This document shows positions 33,793-42,020 of a stretch of DNA of 64,000 bases, piece by piece (positions within the stretch are counted from its first letter, which is position 1; each line of letters starts with the position of its first letter). Source of the stretch: Rhodoferax sp. (GTDB taxonomy: Bacteria; Pseudomonadota; Gammaproteobacteria; Burkholderiales; Burkholderiaceae_C); contig JACKLK010000001.1 in assembly GCA_024236015.1 (NCBI GenBank), positions 62,001 to 126,000 on the forward strand, read 5' to 3'. The notes beneath the pieces were generated by a model. That model did not search any database. It was not told the DNA's origin and worked only from the letters and a program-made list of their open reading frames with translations. A program made the translations under genes and the position numbers.

Positions 33793-34692
33793 TCAGCGCA
33801 ACAGTGCCGCGCTGTCCATGAACTGCACCAGCTGTTCCTGCGCCGACGGCGTCAGCGGCCAGGCCGATGGCGGGCGGGTCGCACCGCAGTCGGGGCCCAG
33901 GATCCGCAGCGCGGCCTTGACCACCGTGACGTTGGTGCCGTTGTTCTCCAGCGCGCGCAGGTCCTCGAACGGCCGCATCGCGGCGATCAGCACGCCGGCG
34001 CGCGCATAGTCGCCGTCGTCCAGCGCGCGGTGGATGGCCATGGCATGCGATGGAAAGACGTTGATCAGGCCCGATGTGAAGCCGCGCGCGCCCACCGCGT
34101 AAAACGGCGGCGCCCAGGTTTCGGCGAGGCCGCCGACCCAGGCGATGTCGCGCCCGGCGGTGCGGCGGATCGCCTCGGCCAGCATCATCGGCGTGGGCGA
34201 GGCCCACTTCACGCCGACGACCGGGTCCAGGGCGCACAGTTCCTCGATCGCGGCCAGGCCGATGGCGTCGTTGCGCAGGTAAAGCACCAACGGCAGTCCC
34301 TCGGCGGCGCCGGCGATCCGCCGGACATAGTCGACCACGCCGCGCGGCGACACGAACGGGTCCGGGGGTTGATGGACCATGATGGCCGCGGCACCTGCCG
34401 CCTGCGACGCCCGGGCCAGGGCGCAGGCCTCGTGCACGCTGCGGCCCACCCCGGCGAGCAGCGGGACGCGGCCGGCGACCTGTTCGGCCGCGACCTGCAC
34501 CATGCGTTCGGCTTCGGCCGCCGTCAGGCCGTAGAACTCGCTGGTGTTGCCGTTGGCGACCAGGACGTGTACGCCGGCGGCGATGGCGCGGTCGACGACC
34601 GGCTGCAAGGGCGCGGGATCGAGTTGGTCACGGTCATCGAATGGCGTGACCAGGATGCCGGAGATGCCATCGAGGGCGCGGCGCAGCGACAT
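33793..34692 (-). CDS. DapA/N-acetylneuraminate-lyase family aldolase
   Basis: A 299-residue TIM-barrel protein. The Schiff-base lysine is in VVGVKWASP and the catalytic Tyr in LVLYLRND. The N-terminus GILVTPFDDRDQLD and the substrate-binding VLVANGNTSEFYGLT depart from the GTTGE motif of true dihydrodipicolinate synthase: NGNTSEF is typical of catabolic members such as 5-dehydro-4-deoxyglucarate dehydratase-like enzymes. The exact substrate is unknown. It lies 155 bp downstream of arsC and may be transcribed separately. Confidence 0.85.
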   Translation of the reverse strand: MSLRRALDGISGILVTPFDDRDQLDPAPLQPVVDRAIAAGVHVLVANGNTSEFYGLTAAEAERMVQVAAEQVAGRVPLLAGVGRSVHEACALARASQAAGAAAIMVHQPPDPFVSPRGVVDYVRRIAGAAEGLPLVLYLRNDAIGLAAIEELCALDPVVGVKWASPTPMMLAEAIRRTAGRDIAWVGGLAETWAPPFYAVGARGFTSGLINVFPSHAMAIHRALDDGDYARAGVLIAAMRPFEDLRALENNGTNVTVVKAALRILGPDCGATRPPSAWPLTPSAQEQLVQFMDSAALLR

Positions 34693-34847
34693 GGGGACTC
34701 CTGCGGGTTGTGAACAGAGGGCGGGCACCGGGCAAGGGTACCGCGTCGCGGCGGCAGCCGGCAAATCGACGCCTGTGCCGCGTGCCGGCCGCACGGGGCG
34801 AAGGGGCAGCGCCCCGCTGGCGCGGGGCCTGCGGCGATGCCGGACCG

Positions 34848-35270
34848 TCAGACGCGCCGGCCGTCCTGACCCACCACCGGCGCGCCGTCTTCCTTCGAAA
34901 ACGCACCGCGTTGCGGCGACGGCAGCAGGTCGAGCACGGTCTCCGACGGCCGGCACAGCCGGGTGCCAAGCGGCGTCTCGACGATGGGGCGGTTGATCAG
35001 GATCGGGTGCTCCATCATCGCGTCGATCAACTGTTCGTCGGTCCAGTCGCCGGAGCCCAGGCCGAGTTCGTCGTACGGCGTGCCCTTCTGGCGCAGCAGT
35101 TCGCGCGGGCCGATGCCCATCTGCGCGAGCAGCGCGCACAGGCGTTCACGGGTCGGCGGGTTCTTCAGGTATTCGATGATCTGCGGCTTGGCGCCGCTGT
35201 TGCGGATCAGGGCCAGGGTATTGCGGGACGTGCCGCAGGCGGGGTTGTGGTAGATCGTGATTTCAGCCAT
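34848..35270 (-). CDS. arsC: Glutaredoxin-dependent arsenate reductase ArsC
   Basis: A 140-residue protein with ITIYHNPACGTSRNTLALIR (catalytic Cys near residue 12) and RPIVETPLGTRLCRPSE, the standard ArsC thioredoxin-fold pattern. It reduces arsenate to arsenite using glutathione and glutaredoxin. Its ATG overlaps the stop of the aquaporin gene by 8 bp, so the two are translationally coupled. It is the second arsenate reductase of the operon. Confidence 0.92.
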   Translation of the reverse strand: MAEITIYHNPACGTSRNTLALIRNSGAKPQIIEYLKNPPTRERLCALLAQMGIGPRELLRQKGTPYDELGLGSGDWTDEQLIDAMMEHPILINRPIVETPLGTRLCRPSETVLDLLPSPQRGAFSKEDGAPVVGQDGRRV

Positions 35271-35691
35271 GGCGTATTGTCATCGGATCGGAGTTGTTGT
35301 CCCGCGGCCTTGCCTCGGTGTCGGGAATCGGGCCATGGGCCCAGCGGAACAGCACCACGGCGAGCAGCGCACCGATCAGCTGGGCGGCGATCACGCCGGC
35401 CACGGCGCCGAGCACTTGCGCGGCCAGGTAGAGCCTGGCCTTGCGCCAGCGGCAGCGACCGAGTGCGCGTTCGGCCAGCGTCACCAGCGGATTGAAATGC
35501 GCGCCGGACGTGGGCCCGAAGGTGGCGATCAAGGCGACCAGCACGGCTCCGGTGGCCAGTGTGTTGGCCAGCAGTGCGATGGCCACGTTGCCGCCGGCCA
35601 GGCGTTCGCCCATGATGCCCGAGTCGACCACGGTGGCCAGCAGCAATGCCGTGCCGATGGCCTCGGCGACGACGGATGGACGCAGGCTCAC
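35263..35691 (-). CDS. Half-length aquaporin (AqpS-like, first repeat only)
   Basis: A 142-residue protein with only three membrane helices (VVAEAIGTALLLATVV, VAIALLANTLATGAVLVALIATFG, YLAAQVLGAVAGVIAAQLIG) and one pore motif, GAHFNPLVTL (NPL, not NPA). Full aquaporins have about 230 residues, six helices and two NPA motifs. The second half is absent: the gene ends in a hydrophilic tail overlapping arsC. In other ars operons a full AqpS lets arsenite leave the cell. This one could dimerise or be non-functional. The GTG start at 35691 is set by coupler repeat C. Confidence 0.8.
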   Translation of the reverse strand: MSLRPSVVAEAIGTALLLATVVDSGIMGERLAGGNVAIALLANTLATGAVLVALIATFGPTSGAHFNPLVTLAERALGRCRWRKARLYLAAQVLGAVAGVIAAQLIGALLAVVLFRWAHGPIPDTEARPRDNNSDPMTIRHG

Positions 35692-35807
35692 CGGGCGACC
35701 CTCCGTGCTGCGCACTGCGGGATGGGCTTCGACCCGACAGGCGCTGCGCGCAGTTGTCGGCCTGCGCCGCAATGTCGTTGTCGCCTTGGGGCGGCCCGGC
35801 GGCTCAT
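35688..35807 (-). repeat. Coupler repeat, copy C (leader ORF of 39 codons)
   Basis: The ATG overlaps the arsC (LMW-PTP type) stop as ATGA at 35804-35807, and the TGA overlaps the GTG start of the aquaporin gene (35688-35691). The peptide ends IPQCAARRVAR, matching copies A and B. A GGAGG lies 8 nt before the GTG. The middle is about 54 nt longer than in copy B, but the frame stays open. Confidence 0.7.
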
Positions 35808-36301
35808 GATGTCTTGCCGATCGCATCGAGCCGGGTTTTCAGGCTCATGCGGTCCAACGTGGCCGTCGGCAGTGCGACGAACAGCTCGATGCGCTTGCGC
35901 AGCGTCGTGGCCGCGTCCTTGAAGGCGCGCCGCTTGGCCTCGTCGCTGCCGTCGACCGCTGCCGGGTCGGCGATGCCCCAGTGGGCGGACATCGGCTGGC
36001 CGGGCCAGAACGGGCATTGCTCGCCCGCTGCCTGGTCGCAGACTGTCAGCACGTAGTCCATCCTTGGCGCGTCCGGTGTCGCGAATGTATCCCAGGACTT
36101 GCTGCGCAAGCCCTCGGTCGGCATGCCGACCGAGGCCAGGAACTCGATGGCATAAGGATTGACGGTGCCGCCGGGATGGCTGCCGGCCGAAAAAGCCTTG
36201 AAGCGGCCCCGGCCGAGCACGTTGAGCTGGACCTCGGCCAGGATGCTGCGGGCGGAATTGCCGGTACACAGGAACAGGACGTTGAAGACTTTGTCGCTCA
36301 T
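35804..36301 (-). CDS. arsC: Arsenate reductase, low-molecular-weight phosphatase type
   Basis: A 165-residue LMW-PTP-like protein. The P-loop is VLFLCTGNSARSILAEV (CTGNSARS), and the resolving Cys are likely in VLTVCDQAAGEQCPFWPG, as in thioredoxin-linked ArsC. It reduces arsenate to arsenite. It lies 64 bp after arsR, in an arsR-arsC-aquaporin-arsC arrangement with no ArsB or Acr3 pump. Confidence 0.9.
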   Translation of the reverse strand: MSDKVFNVLFLCTGNSARSILAEVQLNVLGRGRFKAFSAGSHPGGTVNPYAIEFLASVGMPTEGLRSKSWDTFATPDAPRMDYVLTVCDQAAGEQCPFWPGQPMSAHWGIADPAAVDGSDEAKRRAFKDAATTLRKRIELFVALPTATLDRMSLKTRLDAIGKTS

Positions 36302-36365
36302 GGAGGATCCCGGTAGTGGATGAATGGTTGGTTGGATGTATGGGTCTGGTCGCGATGCGCCGCGG

Positions 36366-36692
36366 TCACGCGCAGTCGGCTGCGATGGTGTCCGTCAGGT
36401 CGCAATGCGCGCCGCCGCAGCAGTTGGCGGTCAGGTGCGCGATGAGCGCGCTCATGGCGCCGAAATGCGCCGCGTAAAGAATGCGCCTGCCGTCCGGATG
36501 TGCCGTCAGCAAGCCGGCCTGCGTCAGTTCCTTGAGGTGGAAGCTCAGGGCCGACGGCGCTATGGCCAGTGACTGCGCGATGGCACCCGCGGCCAGCCCG
36601 CCTGGCCCGGCCTCGACCAGCAGCTTGAACACCGCAAGGCGGGCGTCGTGGGCCAGGGCGGCCAAGGTACGGACGGCGTCTCGGGATTGCAT
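36366..36692 (-). CDS. arsR: ArsR-family metalloregulator
   Basis: A 108-residue winged-helix repressor with LAALAHDARLAVFKLLVEAG and the recognition region AIAQSLAIAPSALSFHLKELTQAGLL. The classical CVCDL As(III) site in helix 3 is absent; a C-terminal CCGGAHCDL with a further Cys near the end is the likely As(III) site, a known variation in ArsR proteins. It heads the ars operon and should repress it until arsenite binds. Confidence 0.9.
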   Translation of the reverse strand: MQSRDAVRTLAALAHDARLAVFKLLVEAGPGGLAAGAIAQSLAIAPSALSFHLKELTQAGLLTAHPDGRRILYAAHFGAMSALIAHLTANCCGGAHCDLTDTIAADCA

Positions 36693-36853
36693 CGTTTCAT
36701 TGTTTCTTGAACAAATGAAGCTTTCGTGACAGCAACCACGAGGGAGCGCTGTGGTCGGTCAATGAAGACGTCCGGGTGGACCCGTCCGAGGATCGGCGCG
36801 TCTGCGTGGATAATCCGGCCGCTTCATGTGCGGGGCAACATAAGGGAGACTCT

Positions 36854-37780
36854 ATGCAAAGCGGCGCAGTCCTTTCGATCATCGGCAGCCTGTTTCTGTC
36901 AGCCTGCGCGAAGGCGTCCACGGACGTCGCCGCGGCTGACGGGTCGCCGCTGCGATACCAGGCCTACGAATGCGATCAGATCGAGGCGGAAGCCCGGCGC
37001 CTGAATACCCGGCTGTTGCAGGTCGGAGGAAGACGCGAGGAGGCCACGTCGAACGACAGGGGCATCACGGCGGTCGACGCGGTGCTGTTCTGGCCGGCGC
37101 TGTTCGCGCCAGGCGGCACCGCAGACCAGCAAGTGGAGTTTGCGCGCCTGATGGGCGCGCGCGACGCCTTGCATCAGGTATCCATCCAGAAGCGATGCGG
37201 CATGGGCCCCAGCCGCGATACGGCGCTGCCATCGACCACGGCGGCACTGCGTGCGCCTGCTGCCGCCGTGACGAAAGGCCATGCAGCCCGGTTTCCGGGC
37301 CCGTTTGGCACCCTGGTGCTGACGGACTCCTTGACCAAGGTGAAACGCAGCATCGTGGTCAAGGTAGAGGAGGACGGCCCTGCCAGGACGGTCTATTCGA
37401 CCGGTGACGTCATCGCAAGCGACGGCACGTTGCTCGAAACGCGGGTGGGCGAATTGGTGATTCGCACCGAGAGCGGCGCGTTGTGGGCCGTGCCCGTGCG
37501 CCCTGGAATCAGCGGCCAGGCTGCGTTCGTGACGACGCTCGGTGGCTTCAAAGGTGTGATCCGGTGGCAGGCCGTGGCCGAAGACGCGACCCGCGTGCGC
37601 ATCGACGCAACGACCTACTGGGCCGGTGGCGGTGGCAGCGGACGGTTCGTCGCCAGCTACGCACCGGATTCGCCGGTCGCACTGTCGTTCAAGACGGAGA
37701 TTTCCAGTCCTGCGGCAGCATCGTATGCACAAGGATATGCGCCGCCCGATCGGACGACGGCCGTGTTGACGCGGCGTTGA
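36854..37780 (+). CDS. Lipoprotein of unknown function
   Basis: A 308-residue protein with a lipobox (LFLSACAK, Cys at about residue 18), so probably an outer- or inner-membrane lipoprotein. A helical segment (QAYECDQIEAEARRLNTRLLQVGGRREE) is followed by DRGITAVDAVLFWPALFAPGG. A beta-rich C-terminal half of about 160 residues follows. No family is recognised. It is divergent from arsR but has no evident link to arsenic. The ATG at 36854 is preceded by GGGAG. Confidence 0.75.
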   Translation: MQSGAVLSIIGSLFLSACAKASTDVAAADGSPLRYQAYECDQIEAEARRLNTRLLQVGGRREEATSNDRGITAVDAVLFWPALFAPGGTADQQVEFARLMGARDALHQVSIQKRCGMGPSRDTALPSTTAALRAPAAAVTKGHAARFPGPFGTLVLTDSLTKVKRSIVVKVEEDGPARTVYSTGDVIASDGTLLETRVGELVIRTESGALWAVPVRPGISGQAAFVTTLGGFKGVIRWQAVAEDATRVRIDATTYWAGGGGSGRFVASYAPDSPVALSFKTEISSPAAASYAQGYAPPDRTTAVLTRR

Positions 37781-37874
37781 AGGCGCGCTTCGCGATGCTG
37801 GCCTGGCAGGCGCGTTGCCCGCTCACGGGGTGCGACCCTGCGTGGCCTGCGGTGGTTCCGACCGGCGGGACCGA

Positions 37875-38258
37875 TCAACCGCGCTGCGCCATCAACACGA
37901 CGGCCGTGCGCATGCCGGCCACCGTCAGCAGCAGGGAACCGAACAGGTGCATCGCCGCCGTGCCGCAGGCCAGCAGGTAACGCTGTTGCCCCAGCATGCC
38001 CACGACCTCGGCCGAGAAACTGGAGAAGGTGGTCAAGGCGCCCAGGAAACCGGTCACCAGGGCCAGGCGCCAGACCGGGTCCAGATGGGGGGCGGCCTGG
38101 AACACCGCGATCACCAGGCCGACCAGGTAACCGCCCAGCAGGTTGGCGGCCAGCGTGCCCCAGGGGACCAGCGCGCCGGGACTGAGCCACAGGCCCAGGC
38201 CCCAGCGCAACAAGGCGCCGAGGCTGGCGCCGATACAGATTGCGACGACGGACCACAT
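37875..38258 (-). CDS. crcB: Fluoride channel CrcB/Fluc
   Basis: A 127-residue, four-helix protein with GASLGALLRWGLG, GTLAANLLGGYLVG (the conserved Asn) and VTGFLGALTTFSSFSAEV (the GxxGxxTTFSTF-type motif). These are the hallmarks of the dual-topology dimeric fluoride channel. It starts 13 bp after the dctM stop, so it is probably cotranscribed with the TRAP genes. There is no room for a fluoride riboswitch. Confidence 0.93.
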   Translation of the reverse strand: MWSVVAICIGASLGALLRWGLGLWLSPGALVPWGTLAANLLGGYLVGLVIAVFQAAPHLDPVWRLALVTGFLGALTTFSSFSAEVVGMLGQQRYLLACGTAAMHLFGSLLLTVAGMRTAVVLMAQRG

Positions 38259-38271
38259 CGGCTGATGGTAC

Positions 38272-39573
38272 TCACTGCCCCATCTGCTGCGGCAACCAGG
38301 ACACGATGCCGGGAAAGACATAGATCAGGGTCACGGCCAGGCACATCAGCAGGAACATCGGCATCGTGACCTTGGCGATCCAGGGCAACTGCCGGCCGGT
38401 CATGCCTTGCAGCACGAACAGGTTGAATCCCACCGGCGGGGTGATCTGCGCCATCTCGACGACGATCACGACAAACACGCCGAACCAGATCGGGTCGATT
38501 CCGGCGGCGTTGACCGTGGGCATCAGCACGCCCATGGTCAGCACCACCATCGAGATGCCGTCCAGGAAACACCCGAGCAGGATGAAGAACAGGGCCAGCG
38601 CGGCGATCAGCTGCGCCTGGCTCAGGCCCAGCGAGCTGATCCATTCGGCCAGGTGGCGCGGCAGGCCCACGTAGCCCATGGCCAGCGTCAGGAAGGCGGC
38701 ACCGGCCAGGATCAGTGCGATCATGCAATAGAGCCGGGTCGCGCCCATCAGCGACTGGCGGAAGGTGGTCCAGCTCAGCGAGCCCTGCAACGCCGAGATC
38801 AGCAATGCACCGACGACACCGATGGCCGCGGCCTCGGTGGCCGTGGCGATGCCGGCATAGATCGAGCCGAGCACCGACAGGATCAGGATCACCACCGGTA
38901 TCAGGCTGCGCGACGCCGAAAGTTTCTCGCGCAGGCTGTAGCTGCGCTCGGCCGCAGGCACCTGCTCCGGATGGCGCAGCGCCCAGAACATGATGTAGCC
39001 GGAAAACAGCGCCGCCAGCAACATGCCGGGAAAGACGCCGGCGATGAACAGCTTGGAGATCGACACCTCGGCGGCGACACCGTAGACGATCATGATGATG
39101 GACGGCGGAATCAGCAGGCCCAGCGTCGACGAACCCGACAAGGTGCCGATCACCATGTGATCCGGATAACCGCGCCGGCTCAGTTCGGGCAGCGTCATCT
39201 TGCCGATGGTGGCGCAGGTGGCCGCGCTCGAGCCGGAGACGGCCGCGAAGATGGTGCAGCCGATGACATTGGTATGCAGCAGCCGGCCGGGCAGGCCCTG
39301 GACCCACGGGGACAGCCCCTTGAACATGTCGGCGCTCAGGCGGGTCCGGAACAGGATCTCTCCCATCCAGACGAACAGCGGCAGCGCGGTGAGGGTCCAG
39401 CTCGACGACGAGCCCCAGACCGTCACCGCCATGGCGTCGCCGGCGGGCCGGCTGGAGAACAGCGTCACGGCCAGCCAGGCCACGCCGGTCAGTGTGAGGC
39501 CGACCCAGACGCCGCTGCCCAGGATCAGCAGCAACGAGACCAGCAGCAGGGCGGTGATGGCGAAGTCATTCAT
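38272..39573 (-). CDS. dctM: TRAP transporter large permease DctM
   Basis: A 433-residue protein with about 12 membrane segments, including TALPLFVWMGEILFRTRLSADM, GCTIFAAVSGSSAATCATIGK and GLLIPPSIIMIVYG. These are signature stretches of the DctM subunit, which carries sodium-coupled transport of the ligand delivered by DctP. The dctP-dctQ-dctM order is standard. The adjacent oxoprolinase-like gene suggests a carboxylate such as 5-oxoproline or a related lactam as substrate. Confidence 0.92.
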   Translation of the reverse strand: MNDFAITALLLVSLLLILGSGVWVGLTLTGVAWLAVTLFSSRPAGDAMAVTVWGSSSSWTLTALPLFVWMGEILFRTRLSADMFKGLSPWVQGLPGRLLHTNVIGCTIFAAVSGSSAATCATIGKMTLPELSRRGYPDHMVIGTLSGSSTLGLLIPPSIIMIVYGVAAEVSISKLFIAGVFPGMLLAALFSGYIMFWALRHPEQVPAAERSYSLREKLSASRSLIPVVILILSVLGSIYAGIATATEAAAIGVVGALLISALQGSLSWTTFRQSLMGATRLYCMIALILAGAAFLTLAMGYVGLPRHLAEWISSLGLSQAQLIAALALFFILLGCFLDGISMVVLTMGVLMPTVNAAGIDPIWFGVFVVIVVEMAQITPPVGFNLFVLQGMTGRQLPWIAKVTMPMFLLMCLAVTLIYVFPGIVSWLPQQMGQ

Positions 39574-39588
39574 GGCGTTGGGCGTCTC

Positions 39589-40098
39589 TCATTCGTTGCG
39601 AGCCGGTTCATCGCTGATCGGCGACACCCGCAGGCCGCGCCACTCCAAGACGGTCTCGTCGATGAAGGCAATGGCGAACACCACGGTCCCCAGTGCCATG
39701 GCAATCTGCGGGATCCACAGGGGCGTGGCATCGTTGGCCGTGGAAATGTCGTGAAACACATGGGACTGCCAGGCCAGCTTGCAGCTGTAGAACGCAAACA
39801 TCGCGGCAATGGTGCTGCCCAGCAGCAGCGCCCACAACTCCATCACGTGTTTCCAGCGTCCGGACAAGGCGCCCAGCACCAGGGTCACGCGGATATGGTC
39901 GCCGTGCTTGAGCGTATGCGCCAGTGCCAGGAAGCCGCTGGCGGCCATCAGGTAACCGGCATAGGCGTCGGTACCTGGCACATACAGATTGAGCTGGCGG
40001 CCGAAGATGGACAGCAGCACCATCAGCAGCACGCCGACCAGGAACAGCGCCGCGAGTACGGCAGCGCTGTCGTAGAGGGTGTCAAGAAGTTTGCGCAT
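39589..40098 (-). CDS. dctQ: TRAP transporter small permease DctQ
   Basis: A 169-residue, four-helix protein: AAVLAALFLVGVLLMVLLSIFGRQ, YLMAASGFLALAHTLKHGDHIRVTLV (with the conserved GDHIRV), WALLLGSTIAAMFAFYSC and IPQIAMALGTVVFAIAFI. It pairs with DctM, whose start is 15 bp downstream. Confidence 0.92.
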   Translation of the reverse strand: MRKLLDTLYDSAAVLAALFLVGVLLMVLLSIFGRQLNLYVPGTDAYAGYLMAASGFLALAHTLKHGDHIRVTLVLGALSGRWKHVMELWALLLGSTIAAMFAFYSCKLAWQSHVFHDISTANDATPLWIPQIAMALGTVVFAIAFIDETVLEWRGLRVSPISDEPARNE

Positions 40099-40233
40099 CG
40101 GGTGGATCCGCCTGGGGGCGCGTTCGGGGTTGGTATGTCGTCGCGCCGTTCCCGTGGGGTACGCGACAGGGTCGGCGGCCAGGGAACCGCTCGCCGGCCG
40201 TGCCGGCGGCGGTCCCGCATGCAGGACGACCGA

Positions 40234-41217
40234 TCAGGGCTTCTTGAAGGCGTCGACCAGGGCCTTGCCTTCGTCACCGGCCTTGGCGAGCCATTCGGCC
40301 AGCATCGTTTCGCCGACCTTCTTCATGTCGGCCTTGAGCTGGGCCGACGGTTGCATGATCTGCATGCCACCGGCCTTGAGCTTCTCGAGCGAGTCGGTGT
40401 TGGTCTTCTTGCTGGCCGCCCAGCCGCGCACTTCCGCGTCCGCGGCTGCCTTGAGCACGGCGTCCTGGGTCGGCTTGTCGAGCGCGTCGAAGGCCTTCTT
40501 GTTGACGATGACGGCGTCCTTGGGCAGCCAGGCCTGTGTGTCGTACCAGTACTTCACATGCTCGTAGAGCTTGCTGTCGGCGCCGGTGGATCCCGAGCTC
40601 ATCATGCTTTCTGCAACGCCGGTGGCAAAGGCCTGGCTGACTTCGGCCGCCTGCACCGTGACCGCCTGGGCCCCCACCAGTTCCGCGATACGGGCAGTGG
40701 CCGGGCTGTACGCGCGCCACTTGATGCCCTTGAGGTCGGCGGCGGAGTTGATCGGCTTTTTCGAGTAGATGCCTTGCGGTGGCCATGGCACCGAATACAG
40801 CAGCATCATGCCGTCAGAGGCCAGCTTCTTTTCCAGCAAGGGCTTTTGCGCCTTGTAGAGCTTCATCGCCTCGTCATAGCTGTCGGCCAGGAATGGCATG
40901 CCGTCGGCGGCATAGATCGGCCACTCGTTGGCGAAGTTGGCCAGCAGGATTTCGCCGGCCTGGGCCTGACCGCCCTGGACGGCCCGCTTGATCTCGGGCG
41001 CCTTGAACAGGGAGGCGCCGGGATGGACGGTGATCTTGAGCTTGCCGCCGGTCGCCTTGTCGACGTCGTTGGCAAATTCGGTCAGGGTCACCGAGTGGAA
41101 GTTGGTGGCCGGGTAGGCAGCGGGCAGATCCCATTTGGTCTGGGCCATGGCGCCGGCGGACAGGCCGGCGAATGCGAATGCCACGACGGTGGCGAGTGTG
41201 CGGCGGGTCAAGTTCAT
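40234..41217 (-). CDS. dctP: TRAP transporter substrate-binding protein DctP
   Basis: A 327-residue exported protein. It has a signal peptide (TLATVVAFAFAGLSAGAMAQ), then KWDLPAAYPATNFHSVTLTEFANDV, and LKGIKWRAYSPATARIAELVGAQAVTV with the conserved Arg that binds the ligand carboxylate. Start at 41217 with AGGAG eight bases upstream; a GTG nine bases earlier is less likely. It is divergent from the wHTH regulator across a 223-bp region holding a promoter and an operator-like dyad. Confidence 0.92.
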   Translation of the reverse strand: MNLTRRTLATVVAFAFAGLSAGAMAQTKWDLPAAYPATNFHSVTLTEFANDVDKATGGKLKITVHPGASLFKAPEIKRAVQGGQAQAGEILLANFANEWPIYAADGMPFLADSYDEAMKLYKAQKPLLEKKLASDGMMLLYSVPWPPQGIYSKKPINSAADLKGIKWRAYSPATARIAELVGAQAVTVQAAEVSQAFATGVAESMMSSGSTGADSKLYEHVKYWYDTQAWLPKDAVIVNKKAFDALDKPTQDAVLKAAADAEVRGWAASKKTNTDSLEKLKAGGMQIMQPSAQLKADMKKVGETMLAEWLAKAGDEGKALVDAFKKP

Positions 41218-41361
41218 GTGAAGCACTCCTGGGTCAAGAAAAGTTGCGATCGTCGAAGGTTCAAGGATAGGTTTTCTGCGCCGACATGTCCGCGCATCGG
41301 TCCAGCGTTTGCTTGGTGTTTTCCCGCAAGTGGCAACACCGGGCTTGCGCCGCGCTTGAAG

Positions 41362-41389
41362 TCTATCGGCGTTGAATGTAAAGTGTCAA
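41362..41389 (-). promoter_or_regulatory. Probable sigma-70 promoter of the TRAP operon
   Basis: On the minus strand a perfect TTGACA (41384-41389) is followed after 16 bp by GATAGA (41362-41367). It would give a leader of about 140 nt before dctP. The -35 touches the dyad at 41389-41408. Confidence 0.5.
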
Positions 41390-41408
41390 TAAATTACAAA
41401 CAATTTAT
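41389..41408. promoter_or_regulatory. AT-rich 7-6-7 inverted repeat, probable operator
   Basis: ATAAATT and AATTTAT flank ACAAAC, 32 bp before the regulator start and abutting the -35 of the divergent TRAP promoter. Its AT-richness stands out in this GC-rich DNA. It is a strong candidate site for the adjacent MarR-like protein. Confidence 0.55.
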
Positions 41409-41440
41409 CTTCGAATTGCTTTTAATTCAGGGAAATCCCT

Positions 41441-42004
41441 ATGCCCAAATCCACTAGCAATATTCCGGCCAAGCCCTCGCCGCGGCCGGTTGCTCCCGCC
41501 AAGGCTGCGGCGCGGCCCATCGTGTCGTCATCGCATCTGGTCTCGCCGCGCAGCAAGGAGACGTCCGAACTGGAGTTCGGCTTGATCATTGCGTGGAATG
41601 CGTTCTCGCGCTGGGCGATCCGCTGCATGGCCGCCGCCGGGGTGCCGGACCTCACGATCACGGATGTGCTGATCCTGCACCACGTGAACCATCGGGCGCG
41701 CAACAAGAAGCTCGCAGACATCTGCTTCGTCCTGAACTACGAGGACACCCATGTCGTGGCCTATTCGCTGAAGAAGCTGGTCGGTGCCGGCCTGGTTCGA
41801 ACCGAAAAAATGGGCAAGGAGGTGCTGTACGCACCGACGGTCCAGGGGGAGGCCGTCATAGCGCGTTACCGCGAGGTGCGCGAAGAATGCCTGATCGGCA
41901 ACCTGGGCGCCGAACTCAACGACAACATCGGCGCGGTCGCACGCACGCTGCGCACCATGTCGGGCCAGTATGACCAGGCCGCCCGCGCCGCGACATCTCT
42001 CTGA
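41441..42004 (+). CDS. MarR-like winged-helix regulator
   Basis: A 187-residue protein with a disordered Pro/Ala-rich N-terminus (about 40 residues), then ELEFGLIIAWNAFSRWAIRCM and a winged helix: LTITDVLILHHVNHRARNKKLADICFVLNYEDTHVVAYSLKKLVGAGLVRTEKMGKEVLYAPT. Related proteins are found in Burkholderiales beside transport and hydantoinase-type genes. It lies 16 bp before the oxoprolinase-like gene and opposite dctP, so it probably controls both. Confidence 0.82.
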   Translation: MPKSTSNIPAKPSPRPVAPAKAAARPIVSSSHLVSPRSKETSELEFGLIIAWNAFSRWAIRCMAAAGVPDLTITDVLILHHVNHRARNKKLADICFVLNYEDTHVVAYSLKKLVGAGLVRTEKMGKEVLYAPTVQGEAVIARYREVREECLIGNLGAELNDNIGAVARTLRTMSGQYDQAARAATSL

Positions 42005-42020
42005 CACAACCACCTGCATC

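Noticed and set aside
38259..38271. Fluoride riboswitch ahead of crcB
   Set aside because: Only 13 bp separate crcB from dctM, too short for the motif, and no similar structure is seen in the end of dctM.
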